DNA of 64,000 nt from Chthoniobacter flavus Ellin428 (GCF_000173075.1 NZ_ABVL01000001.1:434001-498000), one strand, 5' to 3'; counted from the first letter of the stretch, positions 18,302 through 32,976 are shown. Notes: generated by a model not told the origin, from the sequence alone. Translations and numbers: made by a program.

Positions 18302-19453
18302 TTAGCGCCCGCGGCGGGCGATCTTCCGGAACTCCGCGGGAGTGGTTTTCTCCGCCCGGCGGAACGCGATGAAGAAGGTGTTGATGCTGGGATATCCGCT
18401 TTGCTGGGCGATGGACTCGATCTTGTCTTCGGTCTCCGCCAGCAGGCGTTTGGCGAGATTTAGCCGCACACCGCGAATCTTGTCCCCGGGAGTGCAGCCG
18501 ACATGTTCCGAAAACGCCTGGTGCAATCCACGGCGCGACATCCCCGCGGCACGCGCGACGTCGTCGACGCTGATGGCCTGGGCAAAGTGTTCCGCGATGA
18601 AATGCAGCCCGCGGGCCACGCCACCGTGGTTCACGGCGAGAATGTCGCTGCTCTTCCGCGTAATCACTTGCGCGGGGGGAATCCGCACCGGTTTCACCGG
18701 TTGCCTGGCGCCGCGCATCATGCGATCGAGCAGTTCCGCGCCGCGATAGCCCTGCTCTTCCAGGTTCGTATCGACGCCGGAGATCGAGCGGTTGGCCGCA
18801 CCGACGGAAAGGAGATAGTCGTCGATCCCGACGATGGCGACTTCGCTCGGAACCTGGATTTTCGCTTCCGCGCAGACCTCCTGGATTTCCACGGCGAGCG
18901 TGCCGTTGGCGGTAAAGACCGCGAGGGGTTTGGGCGCGGATTGAATCTGGCGGAGCAGCCACTCGCGCCGGCGCAGCCATTGGTTTTGTCCGGAGCCCTG
19001 CCCGGACGTTTCCCGCCAGCGCCACCATTCACACTCCTCTCCGGAGGCCGTCAGCGCCCTGGCAAAGCCTTCGCCACGCTCTACCTGCGACCAATTCTCG
19101 GAGTCGCTGTAAAAGCGAAAGTGCCGCAGACCACGGTCGAGAAAATGGCTGGCCACGAGCTGGCCCGTTTTGGCGTGATCCTGGACCACGTGGGCAAAGG
19201 GCAGGTGCGGCCGGCGCATGGAAAAATCCACCGTCGGCTTTTTCACCGAGGCGACGAAATGCGCGAGATCGTCGCCGGCGGCCAACCAGGCAAGCACGCC
19301 GTCGCCTTCCCATCCCCATGGAATGACCTTTTCGTGAATGATGCTGTGCGCGGCGAGATGCCAGCGATGTTCGGTGGCATAGGTGGCGATGCCTTGCAGC
19401 AGCCGGTGATCGTACCAGCCGAGCGCAACGAGAACGTTTTTGGTCCTGGCCAT
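18302..19453 (-). CDS. XylR-type regulator: LacI-like sensor domain plus AraC helix-turn-helix
   Basis: The 383-residue protein opens with a type 1 periplasmic-binding-like domain without an N-terminal LacI helix (VLVALGWYDHRLLQGIATYA, VPSEVAIVGIDDYLLSVGAANRSISGVDTN). It ends with an AraC-type double helix-turn-helix (ISVDDVARAAGMSRRGLHQAFSEHVGCTP, ESIAQQSGYPSINTFFIAFRRAEKTTPAEFRK). This is the XylR layout, which binds a sugar and activates catabolic genes. It sits in the hexuronate operon, 6 bases after the exuT-like stop, so it likely senses galacturonate or a breakdown product (inference) and controls its own operon and the divergent uxaE. Confidence 0.92.
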   Translation of the reverse strand: MARTKNVLVALGWYDHRLLQGIATYATEHRWHLAAHSIIHEKVIPWGWEGDGVLAWLAAGDDLAHFVASVKKPTVDFSMRRPHLPFAHVVQDHAKTGQLVASHFLDRGLRHFRFYSDSENWSQVERGEGFARALTASGEECEWWRWRETSGQGSGQNQWLRRREWLLRQIQSAPKPLAVFTANGTLAVEIQEVCAEAKIQVPSEVAIVGIDDYLLSVGAANRSISGVDTNLEEQGYRGAELLDRMMRGARQPVKPVRIPPAQVITRKSSDILAVNHGGVARGLHFIAEHFAQAISVDDVARAAGMSRRGLHQAFSEHVGCTPGDKIRGVRLNLAKRLLAETEDKIESIAQQSGYPSINTFFIAFRRAEKTTPAEFRKIARRGR

Positions 19454-19459
19454 GATTCG

Positions 19460-20728
19460 CTAGATCTTCGCCACGGCCAACCGCGGCGCGAGGAGGTGCA
19501 GCAGGGCCAGGGCGAGCAGGTAAGCCGCCGCGGCGATGAAAAAGAGCAGGGTGTAACTCCCCGAGTGACCGAGGATGTAACCCGTGAGTTTGAGCAGCCC
19601 CATGGCGCCGAGGGCTCCGGCCATTCCGCCGATGCCGACCACGGATCCCACGGCCTGGGTCGGGAACATATCGGAGGCCGTCGTGTAAAGGTTCGCCGAC
19701 CAGCCCTGATGGGCGGCAGCCGCCAGGCCGACGAGCCACACCGCGGCCCACATGTGAGAGATCTGCGTGACCATGGCCACCGGCACGACACAGAGCGCGC
19801 AGGCGAGCATCGCGACTTTGCGCCCCGCGTTCACCGACCAGCCGCGATGAATCAACGACGAAGACAGCCAACCTCCGGCGATGCTGCCGACGTCGGCCAG
19901 GCAATAAATCAGGACAAAGGGTAGACCAAAGCTCTTGATATCGAGGTGGTACTGCTGATTGAAAAACAGCGGCAGCAGATAGAGATACCAGCGCCAGACG
20001 GAGTCGGTGAGGAATTTGGCGACGACGTAGGCCAATGTCTGGCGGTGGGGCAGCAGGCGCAGCCAGGAGATCTTCGTGACCGGTTCGACAGGGTCACTGC
20101 GAATGTAAGCCAATTCCCCGGCGGAAAGACGCGGATGTTGCTCCGGAGCGCGATAGGTCCTGAGCCAGAGGACCAGCCAGAAAAAGCCGACGGCGCCGGT
20201 TCCGATAAACGCCCATTGCCAGCCCCATTTGACGAAAATGAGCGGCACGAGCCATGGCGCGAGAAGGGCGCCGAAATTGGAACCCGCATTGAAAATGCCC
20301 GTGGCGAGCGCGCGTTCCTTTTTAGGAAACCATTCCGCGACGGTTTTGATGCATGCGGGGAAATTGCCCGATTCGCCCAGGCCGAGGAGAAAGCGGGCGA
20401 CGCTGAAGCCCACGATGCCCGCCATGGCGGCGTGCAGCATCGAGGCGCCGCTCCAGAAGAACATGGCCAGCGCAAATCCGGCAAAGGTGCCGATGCGATC
20501 CAACAGGCGGCCGGCCAGCAATTGGCCGATGGCGTAGGCAACCTCAAACCAGAAAACGATGTCCGTGTAATTGGTATTGCTCCATCCGAAGATGCGCTCC
20601 ATCTCCGGAGCGAGGATACCGAAGACCTGCCGGTCGACGTAATTGATCGTCGTGGCGAAGAGGAGCAGTCCGCAGACGACCCAACGATAACTGCCCACGC
20701 GGCGGGAGGAGGAGTTCTCGTAAGTCAT
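19460..20728 (-). CDS. MFS hexuronate transporter (ExuT-like)
   Basis: The 422-residue protein has 12 predicted membrane segments and anion:cation symporter hallmarks: INYVDRQVFGILAPEMERIFGWSNTNY in TM1, LLAGRLLDRIGTFAGFA in the TM2-3 loop, RFLLGLGESGNFPACIKTVAEWFPKKERALATGIFNAGSNFGALLAP in TM4-5, then GWSANLYTTASDMFPTQAVGSV. This pattern is typical of ExuT/UhpC-like hexuronate symporters. It would import galacturonate released by the GH28 and pectinesterase enzymes. It overlaps the upstream GH28 by 4 bases. Confidence 0.94.
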   Translation of the reverse strand: MTYENSSSRRVGSYRWVVCGLLLFATTINYVDRQVFGILAPEMERIFGWSNTNYTDIVFWFEVAYAIGQLLAGRLLDRIGTFAGFALAMFFWSGASMLHAAMAGIVGFSVARFLLGLGESGNFPACIKTVAEWFPKKERALATGIFNAGSNFGALLAPWLVPLIFVKWGWQWAFIGTGAVGFFWLVLWLRTYRAPEQHPRLSAGELAYIRSDPVEPVTKISWLRLLPHRQTLAYVVAKFLTDSVWRWYLYLLPLFFNQQYHLDIKSFGLPFVLIYCLADVGSIAGGWLSSSLIHRGWSVNAGRKVAMLACALCVVPVAMVTQISHMWAAVWLVGLAAAAHQGWSANLYTTASDMFPTQAVGSVVGIGGMAGALGAMGLLKLTGYILGHSGSYTLLFFIAAAAYLLALALLHLLAPRLAVAKI

Positions 20729-22110
20729 TTCTTGCGCACGGGTTCAATGTCGACGTTCTCGAAAGTGATTGATCCGGCGTGCTGGGTTCGGGATGCCGCT
20801 TCCACGCCGTGAAACGTGCAATCTTTCAGGCGGACATCGTCGATCACCGCCGCGGGAAAAGAGGTGATCGTGGCCACGCTGCCGCAGGACTCTGCGGTCA
20901 CATTCTCGATGCGCACGTGGCGCAGCACCGGTCTTTCCGGTCCATGGGCGCCCTCCTCGTAGTCGAATTCCACGGAAAGGACCGCTCTGGCGACACGGCC
21001 GATTTTCACCTGGGACACCTGGATGTTTTCGATCTCTCCGCCGCGGACCGCATTCGACTTGAATCGAAAAGCACGATCCAGCCGGGGGCTGTCCATTTGG
21101 CAATCGGACACGAAGACGTTTCGCACCCCGCCGGAGACTTCGCTGCCGATCGTCACCCCGCCGTGGCCGTCTTTCATCGTGCACCGGCGAATGATGATAT
21201 TTTCCGCAGCGACGCCGACGCGCCGGCCGTCGTTGTTGCGTCCGCTCTTGATGGCGATGCAATCGTCGCCGGTTTGAAAAGTGCAATCCTCGATGAGGAC
21301 ATCGTGGCAGCTCTCTGGATCGCAGCCGTCGTTGTTCGTCCCCAGGCTATGCACGGTGACGCCACGCACGGTGACATTGGTACAAAGTGTGGGATGAATC
21401 TCCCACATGGGTGAGTTGACGATGGTGACGCCCTCGATGAGCACGTTTTTGCATCGATAAGGTTCGATGAAGCTGGGCCGCAGAAAATGGCCCGCGCCAA
21501 AGATGCGTTGGGCCACGGGTGTTCCGTCGGCGCCCTGCTGATCGAGTTGCTTTCGATCCGCCGCTTGCAATGCCGGTTTGTCTGGGGCGCGCTCGTTCCA
21601 GGCCCACCAGTTCTGCGAGCTGGCCGAGCCGTCGAGGGTCCCTGCACCGGTGATGGCGACATTCTCCTGCTCGAAGGCATAAACCAGCGGCGAGTAATTC
21701 ATGCACTCGATGCCTTCGTAACGCGTGAGGACCACCGGTAGATATTTCGCCGGCTCTGGGACGAAGCGCAGCGTCGCTTCTTTCGCCAGGTGCAGGTCTA
21801 CGTTGCCCAGGAGATGCACGGCGCCGGTGAGCCACACTCCTGCGGGAATAGTGACGCGTCCGCCGCCGGCGGCGTGGCAGGCGGTGATGGCCTTCGCGAT
21901 GGCTTCCGTGCTGTCCGCATTCGGCGAGGCGCCGAAGTCGGTGATGGAAAAATCGCGGGCGGGAAATTCCGGCGACCGGATTTGCGCAAGGATCGCCTGC
22001 GATTCACTGGTCTCAATCTCTGCCGCCCGGCAAGAGCAGGCGGCAATGGCGATTGCGCCGAGCAGGAGTGGGATGGTGGAAAGGGCGGGGGACATCGATG
22101 TCCGGAACAT
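20725..22110 (-). CDS. Secreted GH28 family pectin hydrolase, first gene of the operon
   Basis: I prefer ATG 22110 (MFRTSMSPALSTIPLLLGAIAIAACSCRAAE) over 22149, because the longer frame adds 13 residues before the export signal. The ...IAAC stretch could be a lipobox, which would anchor the protein in a membrane. The beta-helix carries NNDGCDPESCHDVLI, FQTGDDCIAIKSG with the catalytic Asp pair, GHGGVTIGSE and FRFKSN. This set resembles exo-polygalacturonases and related rhamnogalacturonan hydrolases more than classical endo-enzymes (inference). It heads the six-gene minus-strand operon, so its promoter lies in the gap shared with uxaE. Confidence 0.9.
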   Translation of the reverse strand: MFRTSMSPALSTIPLLLGAIAIAACSCRAAEIETSESQAILAQIRSPEFPARDFSITDFGASPNADSTEAIAKAITACHAAGGGRVTIPAGVWLTGAVHLLGNVDLHLAKEATLRFVPEPAKYLPVVLTRYEGIECMNYSPLVYAFEQENVAITGAGTLDGSASSQNWWAWNERAPDKPALQAADRKQLDQQGADGTPVAQRIFGAGHFLRPSFIEPYRCKNVLIEGVTIVNSPMWEIHPTLCTNVTVRGVTVHSLGTNNDGCDPESCHDVLIEDCTFQTGDDCIAIKSGRNNDGRRVGVAAENIIIRRCTMKDGHGGVTIGSEVSGGVRNVFVSDCQMDSPRLDRAFRFKSNAVRGGEIENIQVSQVKIGRVARAVLSVEFDYEEGAHGPERPVLRHVRIENVTAESCGSVATITSFPAAVIDDVRLKDCTFHGVEAASRTQHAGSITFENVDIEPVRKK

Positions 22111-22132
22111 GCTCCCGCTGCCGGGCGTCCGC

Positions 22133-22187
22133 AATGCCGGTTTCGGCATTAGATATTGAAAAAACGGCAGATGACGGCGGACTGCCG
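22133..22187. promoter_or_regulatory. Two palindromes in the divergent hexuronate promoter region
   Basis: AATGCCG (22133-22139) and CGGCATT (22144-22150) form a perfect 7+7 inverted repeat. CGGCAG (22165-22170) and CTGCCG (22182-22187) form a second 6+6 pair. Both lie between the divergent GH28 and uxaE starts, where an operator for the XylR-type regulator is expected. The assignment is by position only. Confidence 0.35.
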
Positions 22188-22274
22188 AAAACTCAATGGG
22201 GAATGCAGAAAGCAGCGATTTCGCGGCGGCGGAATTGGGCTAAATGGCTGCAAACCACTTCACTGAATCTCTCC

Positions 22275-23531
22275 ATGCAATCCTTTAAATCCGTTGAAAA
22301 ATACACTCTTGGCATGGGCGACCGTTTCGCCCGGCAGGGCAAAGCGCAACTGGCGGCGATCGCCCAGGCCCGCACCATGGGTATCGGGGTCACCCCCGTC
22401 TGGAACAAATCGAACCGCGAGCATTCTCTCGTGGGCACCGAGCCAGCCAGTGTTCTCGCCGAGGCCGAGGCCGCGGTGGCCGCGCTCGAGTGGGCAGGCG
22501 GCTTCCACGTCGATGCGGACCACATCCATCTCCAGACCGTCGATCGCTTCATCGCGCCCAGTGATTTCTTCACGCTCGATGTTGCCGATTACGTCGGCCA
22601 GCGGGCGACCGAGGAATCCATCGAAGGTTTCATCCAGGAAAACTGGCATCTCCGCGGTCGCGTTTTCATCCCGGGATTGGACGAGCCGCTGGCCATCGAT
22701 GAGCAGCTCCTGCGCGCCACTGCGGAGAAGTTTCTCTGGGCCATGGAGGAAGCGGGCCGGATCTATCGTTACATTGCCGAGCGCAAAGAACGAAACCGCT
22801 TCATCACCGAAGTGTCCGTCGATGAGACGGACCGGCCGCAGACTCCGGCGGAGCTGTTGCTCATTCTCGCGATGATCGCCCGCGAAGGCATTCCCGTCCA
22901 AACCATCGCGCCGAAATTCACCGGCCGCTTCAACAAGGGCGTCGATTACGTCGGCGACCTCGCGCAGTTCGAGAAGGAGTTCGACGAAGACCTGTATGTC
23001 GTCGCGTTCGCAATCCGCGAATTTGGTCTGCCGGAAACCCTCAAGCTCAGCGTCCACTCCGGAAGCGACAAGTTTTCTCTCTACCCCATCATCCGCCGCC
23101 TGATCCGCCAACACGACGCCGGTCTGCATGTGAAAACCGCGGGCACGACCTGGCTGGAGGAGTTGATCGGTCTGGCGGAGAGCGGTGGCGAAGGCCTTAC
23201 CCTGGCCGCGGAGATCTACGCGCGGGCCATGACGCGCTTTGAGGAACTGGTGAAGCCGTACGCGCCGGTGGTGGACATCGATCCGGCCCGGCTCCCCATT
23301 CCGGGTGAAGTTGCCCGATGGAGTTCCGCTCAATTCGTGGGCGCGCTCCGTCATGTTCCGTCGTGCCCGGAATACAACCCGCATTTCCGGCAATTCCTGC
23401 ATGTCTCTTTCAAGATTGCCGCCGAATTCGGCGAGGCCTACACCGCTGCGCTGGCCACGAACGAAGCCATCATCGCTCGCAACGTGACCGGAAATCTCTT
23501 CTCCCGTCATATCCTGCCGCTGTTTAGTTAA
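22275..23531 (+). CDS. uxaE: Tagaturonate/fructuronate epimerase
   Basis: ATG 22275 gives MQSFKSVEKYTLGMGDRFARQGKAQL, the usual start of UxaE, so I reject the longer frame from 22053. The 418-residue protein shows family segments VTPVWNKSNREHSLVGTEP, AGGFHVDADHIHLQTVDRFI, SDFFTLDVADYVG and LSVHSGSDKFSLYP, with the His and Asp residues that bind the metal. UxaE interconverts tagaturonate and fructuronate, so galacturonate can join the fructuronate branch without UxaB/UxaA. It is transcribed divergently from the uxaC operon and followed by the giant lyase gene. Confidence 0.93.
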   Translation: MQSFKSVEKYTLGMGDRFARQGKAQLAAIAQARTMGIGVTPVWNKSNREHSLVGTEPASVLAEAEAAVAALEWAGGFHVDADHIHLQTVDRFIAPSDFFTLDVADYVGQRATEESIEGFIQENWHLRGRVFIPGLDEPLAIDEQLLRATAEKFLWAMEEAGRIYRYIAERKERNRFITEVSVDETDRPQTPAELLLILAMIAREGIPVQTIAPKFTGRFNKGVDYVGDLAQFEKEFDEDLYVVAFAIREFGLPETLKLSVHSGSDKFSLYPIIRRLIRQHDAGLHVKTAGTTWLEELIGLAESGGEGLTLAAEIYARAMTRFEELVKPYAPVVDIDPARLPIPGEVARWSSAQFVGALRHVPSCPEYNPHFRQFLHVSFKIAAEFGEAYTAALATNEAIIARNVTGNLFSRHILPLFS

Positions 23532-23573
23532 AGGCCCAAGATTGACATTAGACAGGGCGGGCTGTGTCATTAG

Positions 23574-29786
<6,213 letters not shown>

Positions 29787-29794
29787 GGGGAGAG

Positions 29795-30196
29795 TTGAGA
29801 GTTGAGAGTTGAGAGCCGGTTTTCGGCCTGCCTTGTCGCGGACCCAACTTGCTTTCTCTGTTCTTGAAAAAGCAGGCGCTGCGGCCTGCGCATTGCCCAG
29901 ATCTTGGCCGGTATCTATGCGCCGAAACTGGATGGTGCTGGGAGCGGCGACTTCCTAGTCGCCGACCGAAAAACCGTTGCGCGAAGCGCCTCTCTTTTTT
30001 GGGCGTCGCTCCGCGACGCAGGGCGACCTGGAAAGTCGTCCCCTCCCACGGGGCTGTCGCCCATACCGTCTTATCCAATCCGGAAAAACATGAGTAACGC
30101 TATAACCTGTTGCGTCGCTTTTCGGGAACAGAGAAAGCAGATTTGGCCAGCGAGAAGGCAAATCGAAAACCGGCTCTCAACTCTCAACTATCAACT
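29795..30196. repeat. MITE-like element: about 85-base inverted repeats around a hairpin core
   Basis: The left end (29795-29880) reads GAGAGTTGAGAGTTGAGAG, then CCGGTTTTCG, then GCTTTCTCTGTTC. The right end (30108-30196) is its reverse complement with roughly 80% identity by eye (GAACAGAGAAAGC, CGAAAACCGG, CTCTCAACTCTCAAC). The core contains the hairpin GGCGACTTCCTAGTCGCC. No gene lies inside. A further end-like copy occurs at 31198-31243. Confidence 0.65.
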
Positions 30197-30737
30197 TATC
30201 CGCCGCCTCCGGTGGATAAGTAATCCGCAATCCCGTCCGTTTCGCAAATGGCGTGAGATGATGCGGGTCCCGCCGGGTGGCACTCATGATGTGCTCCACG
30301 GGGATTCCCCGGATCACCAGCGCATCCGCAATCAGCGAGCGATGACACCGCCACGGCACCGCTTCCGCGCACATCACCGCCACCTGTTTTGTCTGGGCAG
30401 CCTCGATCAGCTTCTCGATCGCCGCAGTAAAATCCTCCGTTTGCATGTAATCCGCATAGCCGCGGAACGACTGGTTCCTCCAACCTGAATTGACCGATTC
30501 CTGCTTCGGCTTCCGCAGCCCGCCGAGATCCTTCACATGGCGATATTCGATCCCGGCTTCATCCAGCGATTTCGCCAACGCGTCCCGCTCAAACTGGGGA
30601 TTATGCCGCGAGCGTGGCACCGTCCGCACGTCCACGAGCAATGCGACGCCATGAGCCTGCAACAACCCGATAAACTCCTCGATGGGTCTGGTCGAGTGGC
30701 CGACGGTGAAAATAGTGCGTGGTTCGTGTTTCTGCAT
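30177..30737 (-). CDS. DUF488 family protein
   Basis: This 186-residue protein opens with IFTVGHSTRPIEEFIGLLQAHGVALLVDVRTVPRSR and has the family's closing motif MCAEAVPWRCHRSLIADALV, with Cys-Ala-Glu and Cys-His-Arg. DUF488 proteins are widespread and of unknown function; some resemble nucleases or nucleotide-binding enzymes. The last seven residues (KLIVES) and the stop are encoded by the right end of the adjacent inverted-repeat element, so the C-terminus may have been altered by the repeat. It follows the small gene at 30782 by 44 bases, probably as an operon. Confidence 0.88.
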   Translation of the reverse strand: MQKHEPRTIFTVGHSTRPIEEFIGLLQAHGVALLVDVRTVPRSRHNPQFERDALAKSLDEAGIEYRHVKDLGGLRKPKQESVNSGWRNQSFRGYADYMQTEDFTAAIEKLIEAAQTKQVAVMCAEAVPWRCHRSLIADALVIRGIPVEHIMSATRRDPHHLTPFAKRTGLRITYPPEAADKLIVES

Positions 30738-30781
30738 TGCAAGGTACTTCGCAGCCGGATCACCCCACGAACGCCTCCCAT

Positions 30782-31054
30782 TCAGCCGCCCGTCAGATAG
30801 CGACGAATCTCCGTTTCATATTCCGGAAAATAGCGACCGATCACCAGCAGATCGAAAGAGGACAAAATGGAAGTATTCGACTCCCGTTCCAAAAGAAACC
30901 GAAAGCTCGCCTCGAGCAATTGTGGCGTCGAGCTTTTCTCCCCAGCCAGTCGTCGAACCTCCTCCGGCGTGACCCGCACCCGATGCTCGGTCGTGGTCTG
31001 TCCTTTGACCGTTACCAGCCATTCATTCTGCGAGAGGGGTTCAACGTCGATCAT
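30782..31054 (-). CDS. Small conserved hypothetical protein
   Basis: This 90-residue protein begins MIDVEPLSQNEWLVTVKGQTTTEHRVRVTPEEVRRLAG and ends ASFRFLLERESNTSILSSFDLLVIGRYFPEYETEI. The FLLERE...FDL.VIGRYFPEYE ending is familiar from short conserved proteins in many phyla with no assigned function. It has no signal peptide or membrane segment, so it is probably cytoplasmic. It is the first gene of a likely two-gene unit with the DUF488 gene. The promoter would fall near 31055-31130, where a dispersed repeat arm is found. Confidence 0.8.
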   Translation of the reverse strand: MIDVEPLSQNEWLVTVKGQTTTEHRVRVTPEEVRRLAGEKSSTPQLLEASFRFLLERESNTSILSSFDLLVIGRYFPEYETEIRRYLTGG

Positions 31055-31070
31055 GGGGCTGTGAGTGCTT

Positions 31071-31130
31071 TATCCTAAAAGCGGGAATGGGATGGCCACA
31101 AAAAGGCCAAGAGGCACAAAAAGAGAATGT
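31071..31130 (+). repeat. Left arm of a distant inverted repeat (CACAAAAAGG type)
   Basis: Contains CCTAAAAGCGGGAATGGGAT, GCCACAAAAAGGCCAAGAGG and CACAAAAAGAGAA. The reverse complement at 32977-33035 carries the same order with few changes. The two arms bracket the esterase gene and the small His-rich protein gene. Confidence 0.7.
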
Positions 31131-31197
31131 TCCTCGGCCAAGTAGGTGGCGCTCATCGACACCCCGCGGGTGAGACTACCTCATGGCCGGTGACCTT

Positions 31198-31243
31198 GCA
31201 GGCCGAAAACCGGCTCTCAACTATCAACTCTCAACTATCAACT
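31198..31243 (+). repeat. Solitary end of the 29795-30196 repeat family, with heptad TCAACTM units
   Basis: GGCCGAAAACCGGCTCTCAAC is followed by four 7-base units of the form TCAACTA/TCAACTC. It matches the right end of the element at 30165-30196 in the same orientation and abuts the esterase stop codon at 31244. Confidence 0.7.
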
Positions 31244-32116
31244 TTATTTGGCCGCCGCCGGCGCCGCGAAGCCGCTGTCATGCATCCACTCGACCAGGCG
31301 TTGTGGCCACGAGTGGATCGATTCGAATTTCGAACGGCCGCCCAACCCGAATCCGTGTCCGCCCCGCGCATAGAGGTGAACCTCCACTGGCCGCTTGGCC
31401 TGCTCGTATTTGGCGAGTTGATCGAGGATCGGAGTGACGTGGCTGAGATCGTCATTCGCCACCACGAAGAAAGCCGGCGGCACATCGTTCGCGATCGGAC
31501 CGGAAGGAATTCCCAGCGGCCCCGGATAAATCGAGATCTGAAAATCGGCCCGGCAATTCAGGCGATCGATCGGATCGGCCGCCTGCGCGTTTCCCTCCGT
31601 CGGACTGTAGACCAGCATGGCCACCACCTCGCCACCGGCCGAGAAGCCCATCACCCCGATGCGTTTCTGATCGAGGTTCCATTCCGCCGCGCGGCTGCGA
31701 ATCACCCGCATGGCCCGCTGCACATCCTGCCGTGGATGAATGTCGAGAGAGTAGGGGGATCCTTCCTCCCGCGGCAGCCGATGCTTGAGCACAAACGCGG
31801 TCACACCGAGATCGTTCATCAGCTTTGCCGGTTCGACTCCTTCGCCGCCAAACCCGAGCTGACGGTGTCCACCGCCGGGAATGATCAGCACCGCCGCGCC
31901 ATTGGCTTTTTCCTTGGGCGCGGGAAACACCGTGATCGACGGATTGTTGATATGCGTCACGGACGTTCCCTTGACCACCTCCGGTTCATTCTTCAGCGAC
32001 TCAAACCCCGGCGCGCCGTTTTCCCAGAGATGAATGACGAGCGGTTCGTCTGCCCGGGTCAAAGACGCAGCAGAGACAAAGAAGAGGAATGCGAGGAGGA
32101 ACGACAAGGGCTTCAT
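31244..32116 (-). CDS. Secreted alpha/beta hydrolase, BD-FAE/acetyl-esterase-like
   Basis: ATG 32116 opens a signal peptide (MKPLSFLLAFLFFVSAASLTRA); the longer frame to 32356 lacks support. The 290-residue protein has the oxyanion-hole segment AAVLIIPGGGHRQLGFGGEG, the nucleophile elbow IGVMGFSAGGEVVAML with catalytic Ser, a late Asp (VVANDDLSHV) and the catalytic His in YARGGHGFGLG. This matches bifunctional deacetylase/feruloyl-esterase-type proteins that remove acetyl or feruloyl groups from plant polysaccharides. It may support the pectin genes upstream, though it is 1.5 kb beyond the lyase and bracketed by repeats. Confidence 0.88.
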   Translation of the reverse strand: MKPLSFLLAFLFFVSAASLTRADEPLVIHLWENGAPGFESLKNEPEVVKGTSVTHINNPSITVFPAPKEKANGAAVLIIPGGGHRQLGFGGEGVEPAKLMNDLGVTAFVLKHRLPREEGSPYSLDIHPRQDVQRAMRVIRSRAAEWNLDQKRIGVMGFSAGGEVVAMLVYSPTEGNAQAADPIDRLNCRADFQISIYPGPLGIPSGPIANDVPPAFFVVANDDLSHVTPILDQLAKYEQAKRPVEVHLYARGGHGFGLGGRSKFESIHSWPQRLVEWMHDSGFAAPAAAK

Positions 32117-32198
32117 GCAAGAGGGTTTTCTCACGCCTTCGCGCCGATGGAAAGCCTTGCCGCGGAGTGGTTGTAGTGGCGGCGACGTCTCTCCCCGT

Positions 32199-32250
32199 GT
32201 GTCATTCTTGGAGTGGAGGGAGGGTAACGACCGGAGCACAGTCGAAAGTC
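32199..32250 (+). repeat. Degenerate single arm of the GTCATCCTGAGCG repeat family
   Basis: TGTGTCATTCTTGGAGTGGA followed by GGAGCACAGTCGAAAG resembles the left arms at 3235 and 39926 (GTCATCCTGAGCG ... GTCGAAGG). It lies upstream of the esterase gene; no right arm was found. Confidence 0.4.
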
Positions 32251-32413
32251 GAGTCTTCGGGACGCCTATGGGACTGCGGGGCAAACCTGGCCGAACAGAG
32301 CCTGAAACGGATCGGTGAGATCCTTTCCCCTTTTGAGATGGAGCGAGGAGCGACATCTCGAGCCGTCAAGGGAGGCGGGCAAGGGAATCCCGCCCCCCCT
32401 TAAAAAACGCGGG

Positions 32414-32707
32414 TTACTTGTCGTGGTCCCCGTGTTTCCGGTCGTGGTGTTTCCATTCACCGCCGTAAATCCATTTCCCCTCGTGCTCGTAACGATCCTT
32501 GTAGTGGTGGCCTTCCCACTCGAAGTCACCGGCTTCGTGTTTCCCGCCGTGGTAGTAGTGTTTGTTGTAGAAGTAGTAGTCGCCGTCGTAATCGTCCGGC
32601 ACATTCGTCCACACTCCGGTGGTGACGGTGATATGAGGTTCCGCCTTGAGCAGCGGGGCCGTAGTCAGGCCGGCGGCAAGGCATAGCAGAATCAGTTTCG
32701 TTTTCAT
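32414..32707 (-). CDS. Small secreted His/Tyr/Asp-rich protein
   Basis: The 97 residues begin with a signal peptide (MKTKLILLCLAAGLTTAPLLKA). The mature part is rich in His, Tyr, Asp and Gly (DDYDGDYYFYNKHYYHGGKH, then HHYKDRYEHEGKWIYGGEW and a HHDRKHGDHDK tail). No known domain is recognised. Such composition could bind metal ions or matrix, but that is speculation. It is the only gene between the esterase and the right arm of the flanking inverted repeat. Confidence 0.72.
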   Translation of the reverse strand: MKTKLILLCLAAGLTTAPLLKAEPHITVTTGVWTNVPDDYDGDYYFYNKHYYHGGKHEAGDFEWEGHHYKDRYEHEGKWIYGGEWKHHDRKHGDHDK

Positions 32708-32900
32708 AGCCAGAGAATCGCTGGCTGGGCGGCCTACGGATGTGAAAGCACGCCCGATTGGCCGGGCTGGGTTGGCTTCCCGACACCTCGGACCGGACTA
32801 TCTCGATGGACCGGCCGGCGTCCTCGGAGCACCGGCGTTGGTCCATGGAATTCCGCTGAGCGGCCTGGCCCAGCGTGCCTCGAGGAAAGATGCCTGGCGC

Positions 32901-32962
32901 CTCGGCGAGGGGCGGGGGAGTTTGAGCGGATTCCTCCGCTAACACTTCGCCTCACCGAGCGT
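32901..32962. repeat. Dispersed repeat (TCGGCGAG...AGCGGATTC), copy 1
   Basis: This 62-base segment aligns with 36427-36490 at roughly 80-85% identity by eye. Shared blocks are TCGGCGAG, GGCGGGGGA, AGCGGATTC, CCGCT and the closing CCGA.CGTCA. It has a small internal palindrome around AGCGGATTCCTCCGCT and lies about 200 bases upstream of the His-rich gene. Confidence 0.65.
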
Positions 32963-32976
32963 CACTGGCTGAATCG

